A stretch of 64,000 nucleotides of DNA from Notospermus geniculatus. Its lineage: Eukaryota; Nemertea; Pilidiophora; Heteronemertea; Lineidae. A model generated the notes under the pieces. It ran no database searches, was not told the DNA's origin, and saw nothing but the letters and a program-made list of their open reading frames with translations. The position numbers and the translations under genes are program-made. The stretch lies in the NCBI GenBank assembly GCA_002633025.1, contig NMRB01000172.1, positions 166,551 to 230,550 on the forward strand, written 5' to 3'. How positions within the stretch are numbered: the first letter of the stretch is position 1; every line of letters starts with the position of its first letter. Shown in pieces: positions 33,058 through 44,517 of the stretch.

Positions 33058-33864
33058 GTTAGAAAAAATCCAATGATACACACGCTTAAACTGTATTGCC
33101 CTACGTACTGCCATTACCCTCGTACTAGGCACAGGCATGTGTGGTCAAATTTTCATGGAAAGCGAGTTTGGTTGGTCCCAGAGAACTAGGCCTGGGCTGA
33201 AGTATCGAAGTTTTGCGTCTTTTGCCACAAACTGATAAAAGTCGTCCCCGAACTCCGTAAACTTCCAACGGGCATGAGGGGGAGAAAGTTGACTTTGCTG
33301 AGGGAAATTAGCTAAAAATGTAAAAGTTATACTTTAAGGAAGCTTTATGTGTGGGCCAATTTTATTCAAACTTCACCATAGTGATGGTAATGCTTGTCTG
33401 CACAAGAATATAAAGAATATATGAGCAGTTAAAGAGGGGGAAAATCCACACAGCAAAAAAAGAGGGTTTTGCTGGCACTCTTTATGCATAATCTATAACA
33501 ATGTGAACATTAGAATATAGGCCTACTCAAATTGCATGGCTCAATTTTGTTGAGATCTTTATTAAGTTGAAGACAATTGTCTGAACATGAATAGGCATAC
33601 ATGTGTGTGGAGGTTAGAAAAAAGTTGATTTGTCAGCCTCCTTGTCCCAAATCTTATGTTCCCTACTGACAGTTCCTCAACCTGTGTCAGGGTTTACCTA
33701 TCATGTATGTTTCTTTTTCAATTATTTTGGCAATAACTTAAAACACATCTGTATTTTAGAACGTTTACACTCTTTTCCGCTGCTTGTAACCTTTCATGTA
33801 CCTATAAAGCACGCCTATTGTGACAATGATAGAGCACTGCGGACATTTTCTTTTTGTGGACTTC

Positions 33865-34013
33865 ACCTAATTTTGATACATTACAATTAATCAGCAATTA
33901 TTATAAAATTTTGAAAAAAAATGGCGTGCCGCGTGCCAAGTTCCACGTGTCGCGTGCCATTTTTTATCAAAATTTTATAAAAATTGCTGAATTGTAATTT
34001 ATCAAAATTAGGT
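33865..34013. mobile_element. 149-bp palindromic MITE, TIR ACCTAATTTTGATA
   Basis: ACCTAATTTTGATACATTAC and its inverted complement bound an AT-rich palindrome with a GC-rich centre (GCGTGCCGCGTGCCAAG). Confidence 0.75.
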
Positions 34014-34796
34014 GTTGGGGTGAAGGCCGATAGAAGATGAACTTGAGCATTGATCAAGGACAAGCCCATCCTTGTGATTTATACTCGTTGACGCTGCGAA
34101 CATTGCCTGGGAACAAACCTTGGTCTTCAAAACTCTCGTGCATCTGGTACCAAATAGCAAGCTAGCATGAATGCAGACCATGACTTTTCCCCAAACCCCA
34201 GATCAAACTGGCCTGACTGAAAGGTATCTTAACCCTTTACCCCTTTCTGCAGATTGTCAACACTGAAAGGCACTGAAATTTGCCATTTCGGTTGCATGCC
34301 CAAGCCATATGAGTGTATATTGTTGGGGGACATCACACATCGGAGAGGTGGCATTATACCAGCAGTGTTGACACAGCGATTGTTTCCCTTCAACAGTCAT
34401 ATTAAACTATGCTGAAACAATTTAAGTGTGGAGAAATGTTTAAATAACCCAATAAACTACCCTATACATTATGTGTACTCATGTGATGTGCGTTGTTTAC
34501 AGATGAATTTCCCTATCCATAAAACTAATAATGCATGCTCAATTAGTAGGCCTACATACAGTACGGTAGTACCTGTACAGGTATAACAGGAGAAACTTCC
34601 CGGGTGAATGTAAGCGTGAAAAAGAAGGATAATTGAAGTATGGTGCAGGCCCCAAAATAGTTTCGAATAACGGCGTTATTTTTTTCTTTTGGCTATGTTG
34701 TCTGTGTCCAATTCTACCAAGCAGACAATGGCAGGACTTGGTTTACTGGAGAAATAAACCACAGCCTGACGACTTGGAATTGTGCCCATTCGTTTT
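34014..34796. other. Intronic sequence, nothing recognised
   Basis: Part of the 4.6 kb intron of the DUF7869-type gene. No ORF or repeat structure is supported. Confidence 0.4.
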
Positions 34797-34803
34797 GGTG
34801 GAG

Positions 34804-34822
34804 TCAGTATAATTCCTCCAAG
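34804..34822. repeat. 19-bp solo P-type TIR with perfect 7-bp TSD
   Basis: TCAGTATAATTCCTCCAAG is exactly the outer 19 bases of the P-type TIR (inverted). It is flanked directly by GGTGGAG on both sides (34797-34803 and 34823-34829). Confidence 0.75.
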
Positions 34823-34894
34823 GGTGGAGCAACTGGGACGAACAGATTGTAGTCAGCAAGCTACAGTTTTCATTGAATTTCACCTCGATCAAAA

Positions 34895-35100
34895 ATATGA
34901 TAATATACAACAAGTCAATCACCAGAATTTAGCAAATTTTCGACCCCACCCGGGGTCTTTGTTAAGCTAAAACTTCACTGTATGAAAACTCTAGACAAGA
35001 TTGAGCTAGAGTATTCATATGGTCAAGTTCCAGCTTGACAAAGACCCCGGGTGGTGTCGAAAAGTTGCTAAATTCTGGATATTGACTTGCTGATTATCAT
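34895..35100. mobile_element. Palindromic MITE of about 205 bp
   Basis: CAAGTCAATCACCAGAATTT and TTTTCGACCCCACCCGGGGT at the left recur inverted at the right with minor changes. Related end sequence occurs near 14945. Confidence 0.65.
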
Positions 35101-36394
35101 TTTGTGAGTTAATCATTGTGCTATTCTTTTAGTGCTTGGATCAAAAATATGATAATAAGCAAAAAGTCAATCTCCAGATTTTGTGCTTTTCTGTATCTTG
35201 GATCAAAAATATGAAGCGTTTACAAACTTGCATATTTTTACTTTCAGGTAGAGGTCGGCCACGTGGTTCTAAGACAACTCAGGTCACTGCCAGTGGTGAC
35301 AAAAATGACTACTTTCCGACTCATTTGAAAGACCGAGGTACATGTAATCACTATTATAAAATATGACTACAATGAATCCTTAAATGAGGACGACAATGTT
35401 TGGATTACGTCACCACCACCCCGTTATTACGCGCTTAAGAGTATCAAATATGCAGCGGCTTACAGTCCGTTCGGGCTATCATAGTCGAAATAATTGATGA
35501 TGATGATGATGATGTAGCGCCGACCAACCATTGTTTAGCTATTTTTCTACCACAAAATCACGTTGAAATGACTAGTCTCTCGCAGAAAATCTGACGAATT
35601 CTGCATTTGTTTGATTTCAGCCAAAAAAGTAGCTGGAAAACTGGTTCCAATCGAACGCCTTAGAGCTGTGATATGTTGCGAAAAACAGTGTCTGGGGCGG
35701 GGTATAGAACCGGATTTTACACGAGCAAGGATCAAATTCCAGGAAATGACAAATAGCCAGCAAGGCCAGTGGATATTGGACTATCTATGGAGTCACTCGA
35801 ACTGGACCGACGCAGGGCCTGTGTTTACTTTTAATATTGGGATTCACAGTGTTTGCTGCGTCGCCTGGCGTCTAACATATGGTATCAGCCAGAGTCGATA
35901 TTACAGAAAAGTTGACATTTGCAAAGGTAAAATTTGATTCGGTCAGTAAAATGAAAGGCCCAGATTGATTATGTATTGTTGAATAATACTAAAACAAAGG
36001 CAGAGCCAAGAAGGTGGCGCCAGTTTGGGGTGCGCAAATCATGCAGTGCATAGAGTTCCAGAGACTCGAAAGCTCTAATACAAACATGATTGTATGCGAC
36101 CTGATATTGCTTACAGATCAATGCATTATGTATACCGGTAGTTTATGCCTATTTTTTGCAGCTGGCGGAGTTGCAATGTTGCCGTCAGATCACAGCAGGA
36201 AAGGATGCCTTTCAGCAGCTACAAATACAACAATTGCATGGTTGAAGTTGTTTTCCCGTACTCATGGGGATAAGATGCCTGACGAAGAAAGTATTCACCT
36301 CCCGTCTTGTCTGACAAGAAGAGACGTTTATCGCATGTGCCAAGCACATCTTGAGACGGAAGGAGAAATCCCATGTTCCGAGTCTCATTTTTAG

Positions 36395-36693
36395 CCCGCT
36401 TGGCCACAAGGCCCAGCAGGGCTTATGCTGTGGTTGGGGTCATTGAGTGGTGGTCTGTCGTGCGTCAGTCCGTACGGCCGTACGGCGATACGGCGGTACG
36501 GCGGTACGTCCGTAAACTTTTGGTTCGTTAGCGCTCTAGCGCCTTTATTTTTTGACGAATCTTTTTTATCTTTGGTAGGTGTATATATGGGCCTAAGATC
36601 TAGATCGAGTTCGATTTTGACCACAGNNNNNNNNNNNNNNATCCCTACATTCTTTCAGTCTCATACTTCCATTCAGGACTTTTTATTATTTAG
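36395..36693. mobile_element. Repeat insertion and N gap inside the DUF7869-type gene
   Basis: Right after the exon sequence ending CTCATTTTT, an unrelated stretch begins (GCCCGCTTGGCCACAAGGCC...), with a CGGCGGTACGG micro-repeat and TTTTGGTTCGTTAGCGCTC, and then 14 Ns. This removes or hides the coding stretch between SESHF and VNRFAICTKC. Confidence 0.6.
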
Positions 36694-39055
36694 GTAAACC
36701 GATTTGCCATTTGCACGAAATGCAGTGATCTATCGACAAGACTCCAGTCATACAAAAACCCCGAGAAACGTTTAGCCCTCACGCAGAAGAGAAACAAACA
36801 CCTGGATTATCAACGGTATGTAGGCCTACATTACACTAAGGGATATACATGTAGCCTAATTTCGTTCTGGCCCTTCCATTGACTCCTGACAGTTGGCGCA
36901 AAATCATGGCCAAAACAACGCAGACACTGGGATAATTGGGGACATTCAGAGAGTGGTCGCGAGAATGTACGTTTCCATGCTTCAATATGCAAAGCGTTTG
37001 ATGTTGCGACCTGAATAAAGATGTGTGATTCTGACCTGAGGTTGAGCAGGGTTGTACCCAAAAATGCCAGTCATTTTACCGTACTTGAAACAAATTCTCA
37101 TCTCTTTTCAGAGCAGAACGAGAGAAATATTACAAGCATGCAGCGAAGGCAAGGCGAAGTCCGGATAAATATATGTGCCTGATAGTGGATGGTATGGACC
37201 AGTCAAAGACATACCTGCCGCACTTCCTCAACCTCAACAAAGCGATATCGCAGTCATGGAAGCTGAAGGTGCATTTGACGGGCGTCAAAATACATGGCAC
37301 TGGCCTCCTCGTTTTTATGGACACCGGGGAATATGAACATTCGAGTAATTTGTTGTTGAATGTTTTAGTGAAGGTTCTGTGTATACGGAAGGACCATATT
37401 CCCGAAGTGTTGTACTTGCAACTTGATAACTGTTGGCGCGAAAATAAGAACCGTTATGTTTTCGCATTCCTGTGTTATCTCGTCGAAGTCGGTGTTTTCA
37501 GAAAAGTGAAAATTAACTTTCTAATGGTCGGTCATACGCATGAGGATATCGACCAGTTTTTTAGCAAGATTTCGGGATGGCTCATGAAGCACACAGCGGG
37601 AACAACTGAGGAGCTGTCGGCAGGGATTAAGGAGTGCACTTCGCCGAATCCAGACACCCATGTGTTTGATACGATGTACAACATCAGGGATTGGCTTGCC
37701 CCCTGCATTGCAAAACCAATGCAGCATCACAGCGGTCCTCACCAGTTCAGAATAAAAAAAGACCCAGACACTGACAAAGCGATCCTGACTTATAAGAAAT
37801 GGTCGACAGACAGGAGCTACACAGAACCAGAGGGGACGGGGGCACCATTGTGCGAGATGCCACAGGGGAGGCCGGAGGAAGTCGCACCAAATTATGAAAA
37901 AATTGATCTCAACCGCCTGGAAGTGGACGTGAACGCAATGTCACGATTCATGAAAGTTGAGAAGAAAGAGTCGTATAAAGAGACATGGGCAAAGTGGTTT
38001 GATAAAGCAAAGAGCAGGTCGGAAGGTATGCCTACGAATTTTATATAATGCTACTCTGAGATGTTTCTTACATTCAAGGTTACAGTGTAAGACAAAAGCT
38101 GGGTTTAGAACACAATGTTAGTTATGCAAATATTCAATCTTCATTCACTTTTTCAGGTGATTACCTCAGCGCGGAAAATTGGCCATTACCCGAGGTGATT
38201 GAACAGATCCTTTCAAGTAGAACGAACCCAGCGGCTGCCCCACAGTCAGAAGTAGACCCAAATGGAGAAACAGTATCCGATCTATCTGATGAAGATGAAC
38301 CCATTCCATTGGCAAGTTGTTTTGTACACAGTAAAGGCGAAAAATGTTTCTTAAACTCTCTGGTATTAAACTACCAACCACTAAAAACTGAGAACGATGA
38401 AAGTAATAAAAACATCTTAAATAATAAAAACATCTTACAGTACCATAAAAACATCTTACAGTACCATGGATGTCACTCTCAGACCAAACAAGTGTGAGAA
38501 GCAAAACTGAATTATTCAGGCCTATCCTGACAGTATCACAATTAAAGAAATCAAATTAATTCAAGCTGTATATGATATTTTCAGGTGCGGATTGGGAAAA
38601 GGCGCATGGATACCCGCAATTGGAGGGATGAAATGGAGCAGCGAACCCTCCAAGTGGGAGACTTATGCCTACTGGATATGGCAAAATGGGCTGGGTATGC
38701 AGGACATCAAATCGGTAAGGTGCTTGAAATCCACGAGGACGAGAGAGTAACTATAGAGTGGATGAAAGCCCCCGTTGGAAAGAAGATAACAACCTGGCCG
38801 GGGCAGTGGAAGGAGACAGTAAACCGTTCAACCATCTACTACCATGGTTTCATTCTTACGAACAGAGGTTACCTGCCACAGTTTGTAAAGGACATCATCG
38901 ATGAATACGAAGACAGTTTCTAAGAATTGAACCATGAAGCCTAACAGACTCTCCGGCTGAATAAACAGCAAAGGCCTCTTCCTTCGTTTCACTGAACAAC
39001 CTTATTACATTGCCTTGATTATTTTGCGGAGGTATTCAAAAATGGAAATGCATCT

Positions 39056-42000
39056 CTACTTACTCGGAAATGACTTTGCATGGTTAATCATGGCCTGTTC
39101 ATTCGTTGCATCTGGGAACTTCAGTTTCACTTCATTCCAGTTTGCTGCTCCTGTCAATGTGACGAAAGCTGCTCGGACAATGGGCAATTTCTTCAACATC
39201 ACTGCTTGGTTGCCCGCTTCACAGAAAGTCATCTTCTTATCTAGAACATCTTGCAGCAGTTTTTCTCTTTTCGTTTCTTCAAGTCCTTGGAATTTCTTGA
39301 AAGCCTAAAAATAAAAGTAGGTTGATTAGGAAACTGATGATTCACAAAAGAATTATTGAGAATGCATTTGGCTATATTATGCTCGATTCATCCAAAAGTC
39401 AATGTGGTTGGTCAGGGTATCGGCTTTACTTTAACTCTTGTCAAATTCAACTCGACCTATTTCTTTTGGAAACAGGTAAAACTTACATTCTGATTGAGTA
39501 ACTTCAGTTCGGAAGGTTTATTCTGCCGCAGTTCGTTGACAATCTTTACAAGAGCCTTCCATGACGTCCTGTTGTATTTGGCAACAGATGTCATTGTGCC
39601 AATTGACGCCGTCGAGTGAACTTGCATAGCCTGGAAGTAGAAAAGTGTTTTTTTGTGTATTTTACGAAAATAGTGTTCCAGTTTTGATAAATAATGTATA
39701 TATTTCGGGTATATATAAAACCTGAAACCATATTTCTAATTTGTTTCTTTCATATCGTAATTTATTGTTTTATTTGTGCCTTCAACCCCAATAAGGTAAA
39801 ATTACACTGTACCTCAGATGATCCCAACTGCCGCAAGAGTTCTCGCCTAAACCCTACTGGCGCTTCCATCGGGGGTTCCCCATCTTCAGGATCTTTTCCA
39901 CTCATCTCGAGCAACAAACGTCTGGCCTGGGCGACCCCGTCCACGTAACACATTTCGAACACTTTTGACTTGTGGTTGTGCACGTTTCCCACCCTTCTGG
40001 ATTCAATTAACGAAAGTCCTCGAAAAACGTCAACCTGTATGTACCGAATCGAGTCCAGATGGTCACTGTCGTCCTCCTGCAAACACTTCTTCACAGCCTC
40101 TATGAGATGATTGCCGCCGAGAGTGTACATTGGGAAATGACTGATATTCTCTTCTGTCAGAGTGGTCCCCGGTGGTGCCGATGACAAGACGGGAATAACT
40201 GTCGTATGTAGGGATGGATCTTTCCTCAGCGACGTCGTTATCTCCTCAACCCAAACTTTTGAAATGGGGCGACAGAGCATGCCTGGTGTCGGTAATTGTA
40301 GGGTCATCGCACTGACTTTAAACCTGCCTGTAAAATATCAAAATATCACAGATGTGAAAAATATCTATAGCCACTGGTCGAAAGCGCTAGATCTGTTTCT
40401 CTTTGGCCAAATTGGGCTACTGCATGTAAGTTCGCTCGCATAATCCCAGTAGGCCTATATGTTTTAGGGTCTATCGAGTGACAGGTTTGACACGAAAGGG
40501 CTAATGTGGCCGGTATGCTTGCAATAAATGGCACTACATGCATGCAGTTTCAGGGCCGTAGTTAAAGGGGGCGAGGGGGCAGTTGCCCCCCCCCCCAACC
40601 AAAAAACATGATTTTCATGCGGATTTTGGGCAAAAAATGGCAAAAAGAGGTCTTCTGCCCCCCCCCCCNNNGGGGCGTCTTCCCCCCCCCCCCGGACCAA
40701 ATAGTTAAATACGGTCCTGAGTTTGTTATGTATATTTACCTTATATACATGTATTAGAACTTCAGCCAATGTTTATTTTATTTTCTAATTGACACTATGT
40801 TTTTCACTTCGATTTTCTAATTGTAATATTTACCTTGATATTTGTCCATGATATCCTTCATCGTCGTGTCCTGCTCTGGTCCAGGGACAGTATCGTCGTC
40901 GTCAATGCCATCCAGACTTTGAATTGAAATGCGCCGACGTTTTGGCTCACTGGTAGGTTGCACGGCTTTCCTCCCTTTCGACATATATTTCACCCCTGAT
41001 TGTTGGGCTAATGACATCATGAAGGCTTTATTGTCTGCCGTGTTGAGGATCTTGGCGAAATCATTGTCTGGCGTGAAGCTGGACCGGGAGAGGTGGACCC
41101 ACTTGGATTGATTAAGAGGCTTAAACTGAAAAGAACAAATCAAAAGGAATATAGAATGAAAGAAAATTAGTAGAAAATTAAATGACAGAATGGAAAAAAG
41201 TGAATGACAGAATGAAAAACACTTAGTTGAAAATAGTTCAGTTGCCTGTCTTGAAAACACGTGATTTTCCGAGATTGTTATCAGTTTTCCAAACACTTAC
41301 GGGCAAATTATCATGCATCCAAGCATTACAAGAAGTTTCACTGAAGTCATTTGATTCTAAAATTAGAACAGATTGGACTCGATGGATTCGCCTACATGTA
41401 TTATAATAGCCATAGCGCGGTGTCTGAGGCTTTCGCAGTCGAGGTGACGATAGGAATGCCACTGCCAAAACAAATATGGGCCATTTGGGTTTTATCAGGG
41501 GTTCCGGACGAGGCCTAATTCTAATTGTTTTCGACTTTTTGAGGTGGGGAGTCCTTAAATTCAAGCTAGTGGATAGCCTGGATTTTTAGACGAACAACCA
41601 TCACCCCTCTGAATAATGGACTAGTCCATGTCAGCACTGCAGGTTGAGATTTTCAAGACAAAAATGACGGGACAAAGGCACAACCGATCAAAATGAAATT
41701 TTCACTGATGTCTGAAGAAATATCAAAGGCTTTGATATAGGCCTACGGTCGAACCAGATTAATTCCACCCGTCGTAAATTGTTTATCATTGGGGAATCCC
41801 CAGACACTCTGCTGTTTTTCGAGGGAATCCCCGATTTTTAGGATTAAAATGACATTCAACAGGGTTTCAAAACCAGGATGGCGGAGGATAAAATCAGAAA
41901 AATCCCAGAAGGAGTATGGACGTAGAGAACATCCAAAACTTTCATTTCCCGAGCGAACTGGTTTACGATCGCCACTCTCTTTCGAATAAAATAACTTTGA

Positions 42001-42287
42001 TCAGTAAAAATGCCCCCAAAATGCACTGCTTAACCATTAGGCTGATGACGTCATCGCTCATGGAAGAAAACTTCTTGTAATGGGTGGACAATTTACTCCA
42101 TAAGATTTGAAATACATTGTATGAATATACTTACAGCAACTTTCTCAGCAGTATCTCCAGGACGAACGTTCTCAATTGCTGGCAATTCGCTACCATTTTT
42201 TCCACATGCCCGCATCCCGTTTTGGAAAAGGAAGACATCATCGCCACATTTTTCGAGTGTCCATGGAATAGGCCTACTATTCTCCAT
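39056..42287 (-). CDS. ParB-like-domain protein of the large element
   Basis: Five exons with good GT-AG sites stay in frame: 42135-42287, 40834-41125, 39813-40327, 39487-39630 and 39056-39304, encoding 450 residues with no internal stop. Residues 101-116 contain a basic bipartite signal (KGRK...PKRRR), suggesting a nuclear protein. Exon 3 looks like the ParB/Srx fold: RPISKVWVEEITTSLRK, a strand TTVIPVLS, then YTLGGNHLIEAVKKC in the place of the GG/GERR motif, a strand IRYIQVDVF and ESRRVGNVHN. The last two exons are helical (YNRTSWKALVKIVNEL; MLKKLPIVRAAFVTLTGAAN), as expected for a DNA-binding or dimerising tail. It is convergent with the DUF7869-type gene, 132 bp apart, within one TIR pair that carries parS-like palindromes. 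The gene structure is firm; the ParB assignment is by motif reading only. Confidence 0.72.
40550..40726. mobile_element. C/G-rich MITE in an intron of the ParB-like gene
   Basis: TCAGGGCCGTAGTTAAAGGG at the left and the inverted AGTTAAATACGGTCCTGA at the right. The inside has long C runs and a short N gap, so its true length is uncertain. Confidence 0.55.
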
Positions 42288-42612
42288 GTTGTAAAATACG
42301 TAATTTCCTTATCGAACCGGAACAGTATGTCAGAAGAAATTCTGAGTGTGACAAGCACTGGTGCAAGCAGTGAAGCAACTGTGCTGTTCCTGGGCCCCTT
42401 CCAGCTTTAAGTAGGCCTACGGTGTTAATAGCAATCAAAACACTCTCAAAACACCCTTAGTTCTGATACCGGATAGGACTTATCTACCACCATAGTTTTG
42501 GCACCCAGACGCTTGATTCGCAATACGTCCACAAACATCATTGTTGCTGACTCGATTTATTTGCATATTTTTCCTTTTATTTTCCGCCAATCCAATGATA
42601 AAATAAGAATGA

Positions 42613-42855
42613 AACACAAAATGATATAAAAAGATTACGGTCAAGATTATTTTATGCGAATGCAACTTGTGAAATTAATCATTAATCACCCGCTAACCCG
42701 CATTAATCACCGCTATTGTTTTAAGAACGACACACACAAAATAATATAAAAAGATTACGGTCAAGATTATTTTACGTGAATGCAACTTGTGAAGTTGGGT
42801 GTTAATCAATAATCATCCGCTAACCCGCATTAATCACCCGCTATTGTTTTATTGC
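42613..42855. repeat. Tandem duplication, unit of about 120 bp
   Basis: Two head-to-tail units share ATAAAAAGATTACGGTCAAG and TAACCCGCATTAATCACC. A partial third ending is not evident. Located upstream of the ParB-like gene start. Confidence 0.75.
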
Positions 42856-43701
42856 AATCCAAATCCACGTCACCTACCTCCAGTTTCATGCCACGCAGCA
42901 GATCTTGTTATTGCATTTTTTATTGTAATCAACGTTTCCCATCCGACCAAGTATGGGTAGAAAACGTGTCCCAAAAATACAAAATTGATTATGAAAACGG
43001 GTGTCACAAATGTATCCATCGTTCAAATTTGTGGTGGGAGTGGTAATCAATAATTCAATGCCTCCGGCGGCGTCAATCGTTCAGCGATGGTAAATTGCGT
43101 CCTTGCAAATCTGACAAACATTCCTTTTACTCCTGAAATTTCTGTATGCCTTGGAGTAGCACTCACTAACCAAAAATTACATGCAAAAACATTGCTGGTT
43201 TCTACTGCCTGTTTAAAACACATAAAATAAACAACGGTGAATTTTTGATGGACTTTGATATTTTCAAAGGATTCTTAATTACTCATGCATGAGATCAAAG
43301 ATTCTTAATTACATGCATGAGACGGTCAGAGACGGATTCTGCCCGACACAGAGAAAGAGCGAATCTCCCCTTAGAGCTGCAGCAAGATGAATTCTCTTTT
43401 AACAACTGTCCCATCTGCCGTACATTTCGTATGGGAACAAAGTTAAATCATCAGATTATCATACCACGCACTGGTCGAAAAGAGTCTGAAAATCATTGTA
43501 CTTTGATTGTTTAGACTTGGAAAGGTGGCTCTCCCAAATTTGAAGAACGTTAGACTGGTTGGGTGTGCTCCCTCTTTTGGCTAGTTTTGTCTAAGCTAGT
43601 ACCCACAGTGCTCATCCAACAAACGTCAACGATGGCTCTGCATGCAGCGAACCGCTCGCTCCACTCAGAACTGCAAAATACGCTGAAGGAAGACCGGGTG
43701 G

Positions 43702-43721
43702 CCGTGTTCCATGGAACACGG
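43702..43721. promoter_or_regulatory. Perfect 20-bp palindrome in right TIR (parS-like)
   Basis: Identical to 27596-27615 and 149 bp from the right end of the large element. See that entry for the comparison with parS. Confidence 0.6.
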
Positions 43722-44050
43722 CAGCCTGCCCGATTCAATTCAAGACATTCCTTCAAGTGTATAAGCCGAGCAGTGTATTGACACTATTACACCTCCACAA
43801 TCATTGCCAGGTGGAATACAACAGAAGGGATTAGGCTATTCAAGTTGAGCGGGCAGTGTTGTTTTAACAACACACCAATAATTAGATTACCCGGGTGTGC
43901 ACTGAAAGGGGAAAATCCTACAAATGGTGAAAGCCCGGCATTGTATTTGGTGATTATGTGTACAATAGAACCATCTCGGGTCGACCTTTTTGTGAAAATT
44001 TGTTTGTTTTTTGTATTCCCAGTCGTGGATAATTCCCGATCGAAATAATA

Positions 44051-44375
44051 ACGTGTTTACTAATAAGTATTAGTTAATATTCGTGCAGTAGTTATTCCAA
44101 AAACAGTAAATACTGCCGAGGATATGAAAAATCAGCAGTATTAATTTCAGTATGGCGAACCCAGGATCAGACGACTAAACACTAGTTGGGCAGAAGTGAT
44201 TACTTTGCAGTAAATGCAACTGTTTATTCATATGAATTCAAGTGTTCACTTCTACTTGGAGTAAAAACTTGGAACTAGTAACTTTTACTTCTAGTAACTA
44301 CTAGCTAGTAGGTACTGATTTTTATTCATATCACCCAATCTCACGGAGGATATTGTGTAGGACATCTACACAGAA
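44051..44375. repeat. Direct copy of the sequence left of the large element
   Basis: Nearly identical to 27115-27445: most of the TGGGTGATATGAATAAAAAT MITE plus about 38 bp of flank ending CTACACAGAA. The left copy stops exactly at the N and the start of the large element. The right copy continues into AGTGTAAAG. Confidence 0.85.
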
Positions 44376-44517
44376 AGTGTAAAGAATATGAAATAGTCAC
44401 CTTGCATCACACAGAAAGTGTAATGCAAGGTGATAGACAAGGCGGGGAGGCACGGCGAACGAAGATAGTACAGCGTTTGAAATCAGCATGGTGACATAGA
44501 CATGATAGACAAGACAA

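Larger units (their letters stand above)
30181..38923 (+). pseudogene. AT-hook/DUF7869-type DDE-like protein (interrupted)
   Basis: Exons in phase: 30181-30229, 30588-30668, 35248-35337, 35621-35926, 36162-about 36391, 36694-36815, 37112-38025, 38157-38311 and 38585-38923. The acidic N-terminus (YDSSDSDEE) is followed by an AT-hook, GRGRPRGSK, near residues 44-52, for minor-groove DNA binding. Exon 5 has GGVAMLPSDHSRKGCLSAAT. Exon 6 has a CTKC knuckle. The big exon holds the core: VDGMDQSKTYLPHFLN, LDNCWRENKNRYVFAFLCYL and GHTHEDIDQFFSKISGW. These fit the family annotated as DUF7869 and look like a D..D..E/D transposase fold. The C-terminal exon resembles an SH3/chromo-like module (IGKVLEI...VTIEWM). 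Exon 5 breaks after SESHF where a repeat starts and an N gap follows, so 10-20 residues are missing. The intron after 38311 uses GC-AG. Confidence 0.72.
27447..43870. mobile_element. 16.4 kb TIR element with DUF7869-type and ParB-like genes
   Basis: The ends TTGTTAAAACAACACTGCCC (27447) and its inverted complement (to 43870) are nearly identical for about 185 bp, and weaker similarity extends to roughly 600 bp (for example CTGCAGCAAGATGAATTC near 27935 and 43377). Each TIR contains a perfect 20-bp palindrome 149 bp from its end. Between them lie a DDE-like gene (+), a ParB-like gene (-), a small gene (-) and several later MITE insertions. No target duplication can be read at the left edge because an N (27446) touches it, and the right flank starts CACACC. 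I know of no element class with this gene pair. Confidence 0.75.

Noticed and set aside
36460-36520. CGTACGGCGGTACG repeats as a regulatory array
   Set aside because: They sit in a repeat insertion next to an N gap and look like a short micro-repeat.
27115-44375. LTR retrotransposon bounded by 325-bp direct repeats
   Set aside because: The repeats are mostly a MITE plus flank, lack TG...CA ends, and no gag, reverse transcriptase or integrase lies between. The inner unit has its own inverted ends.
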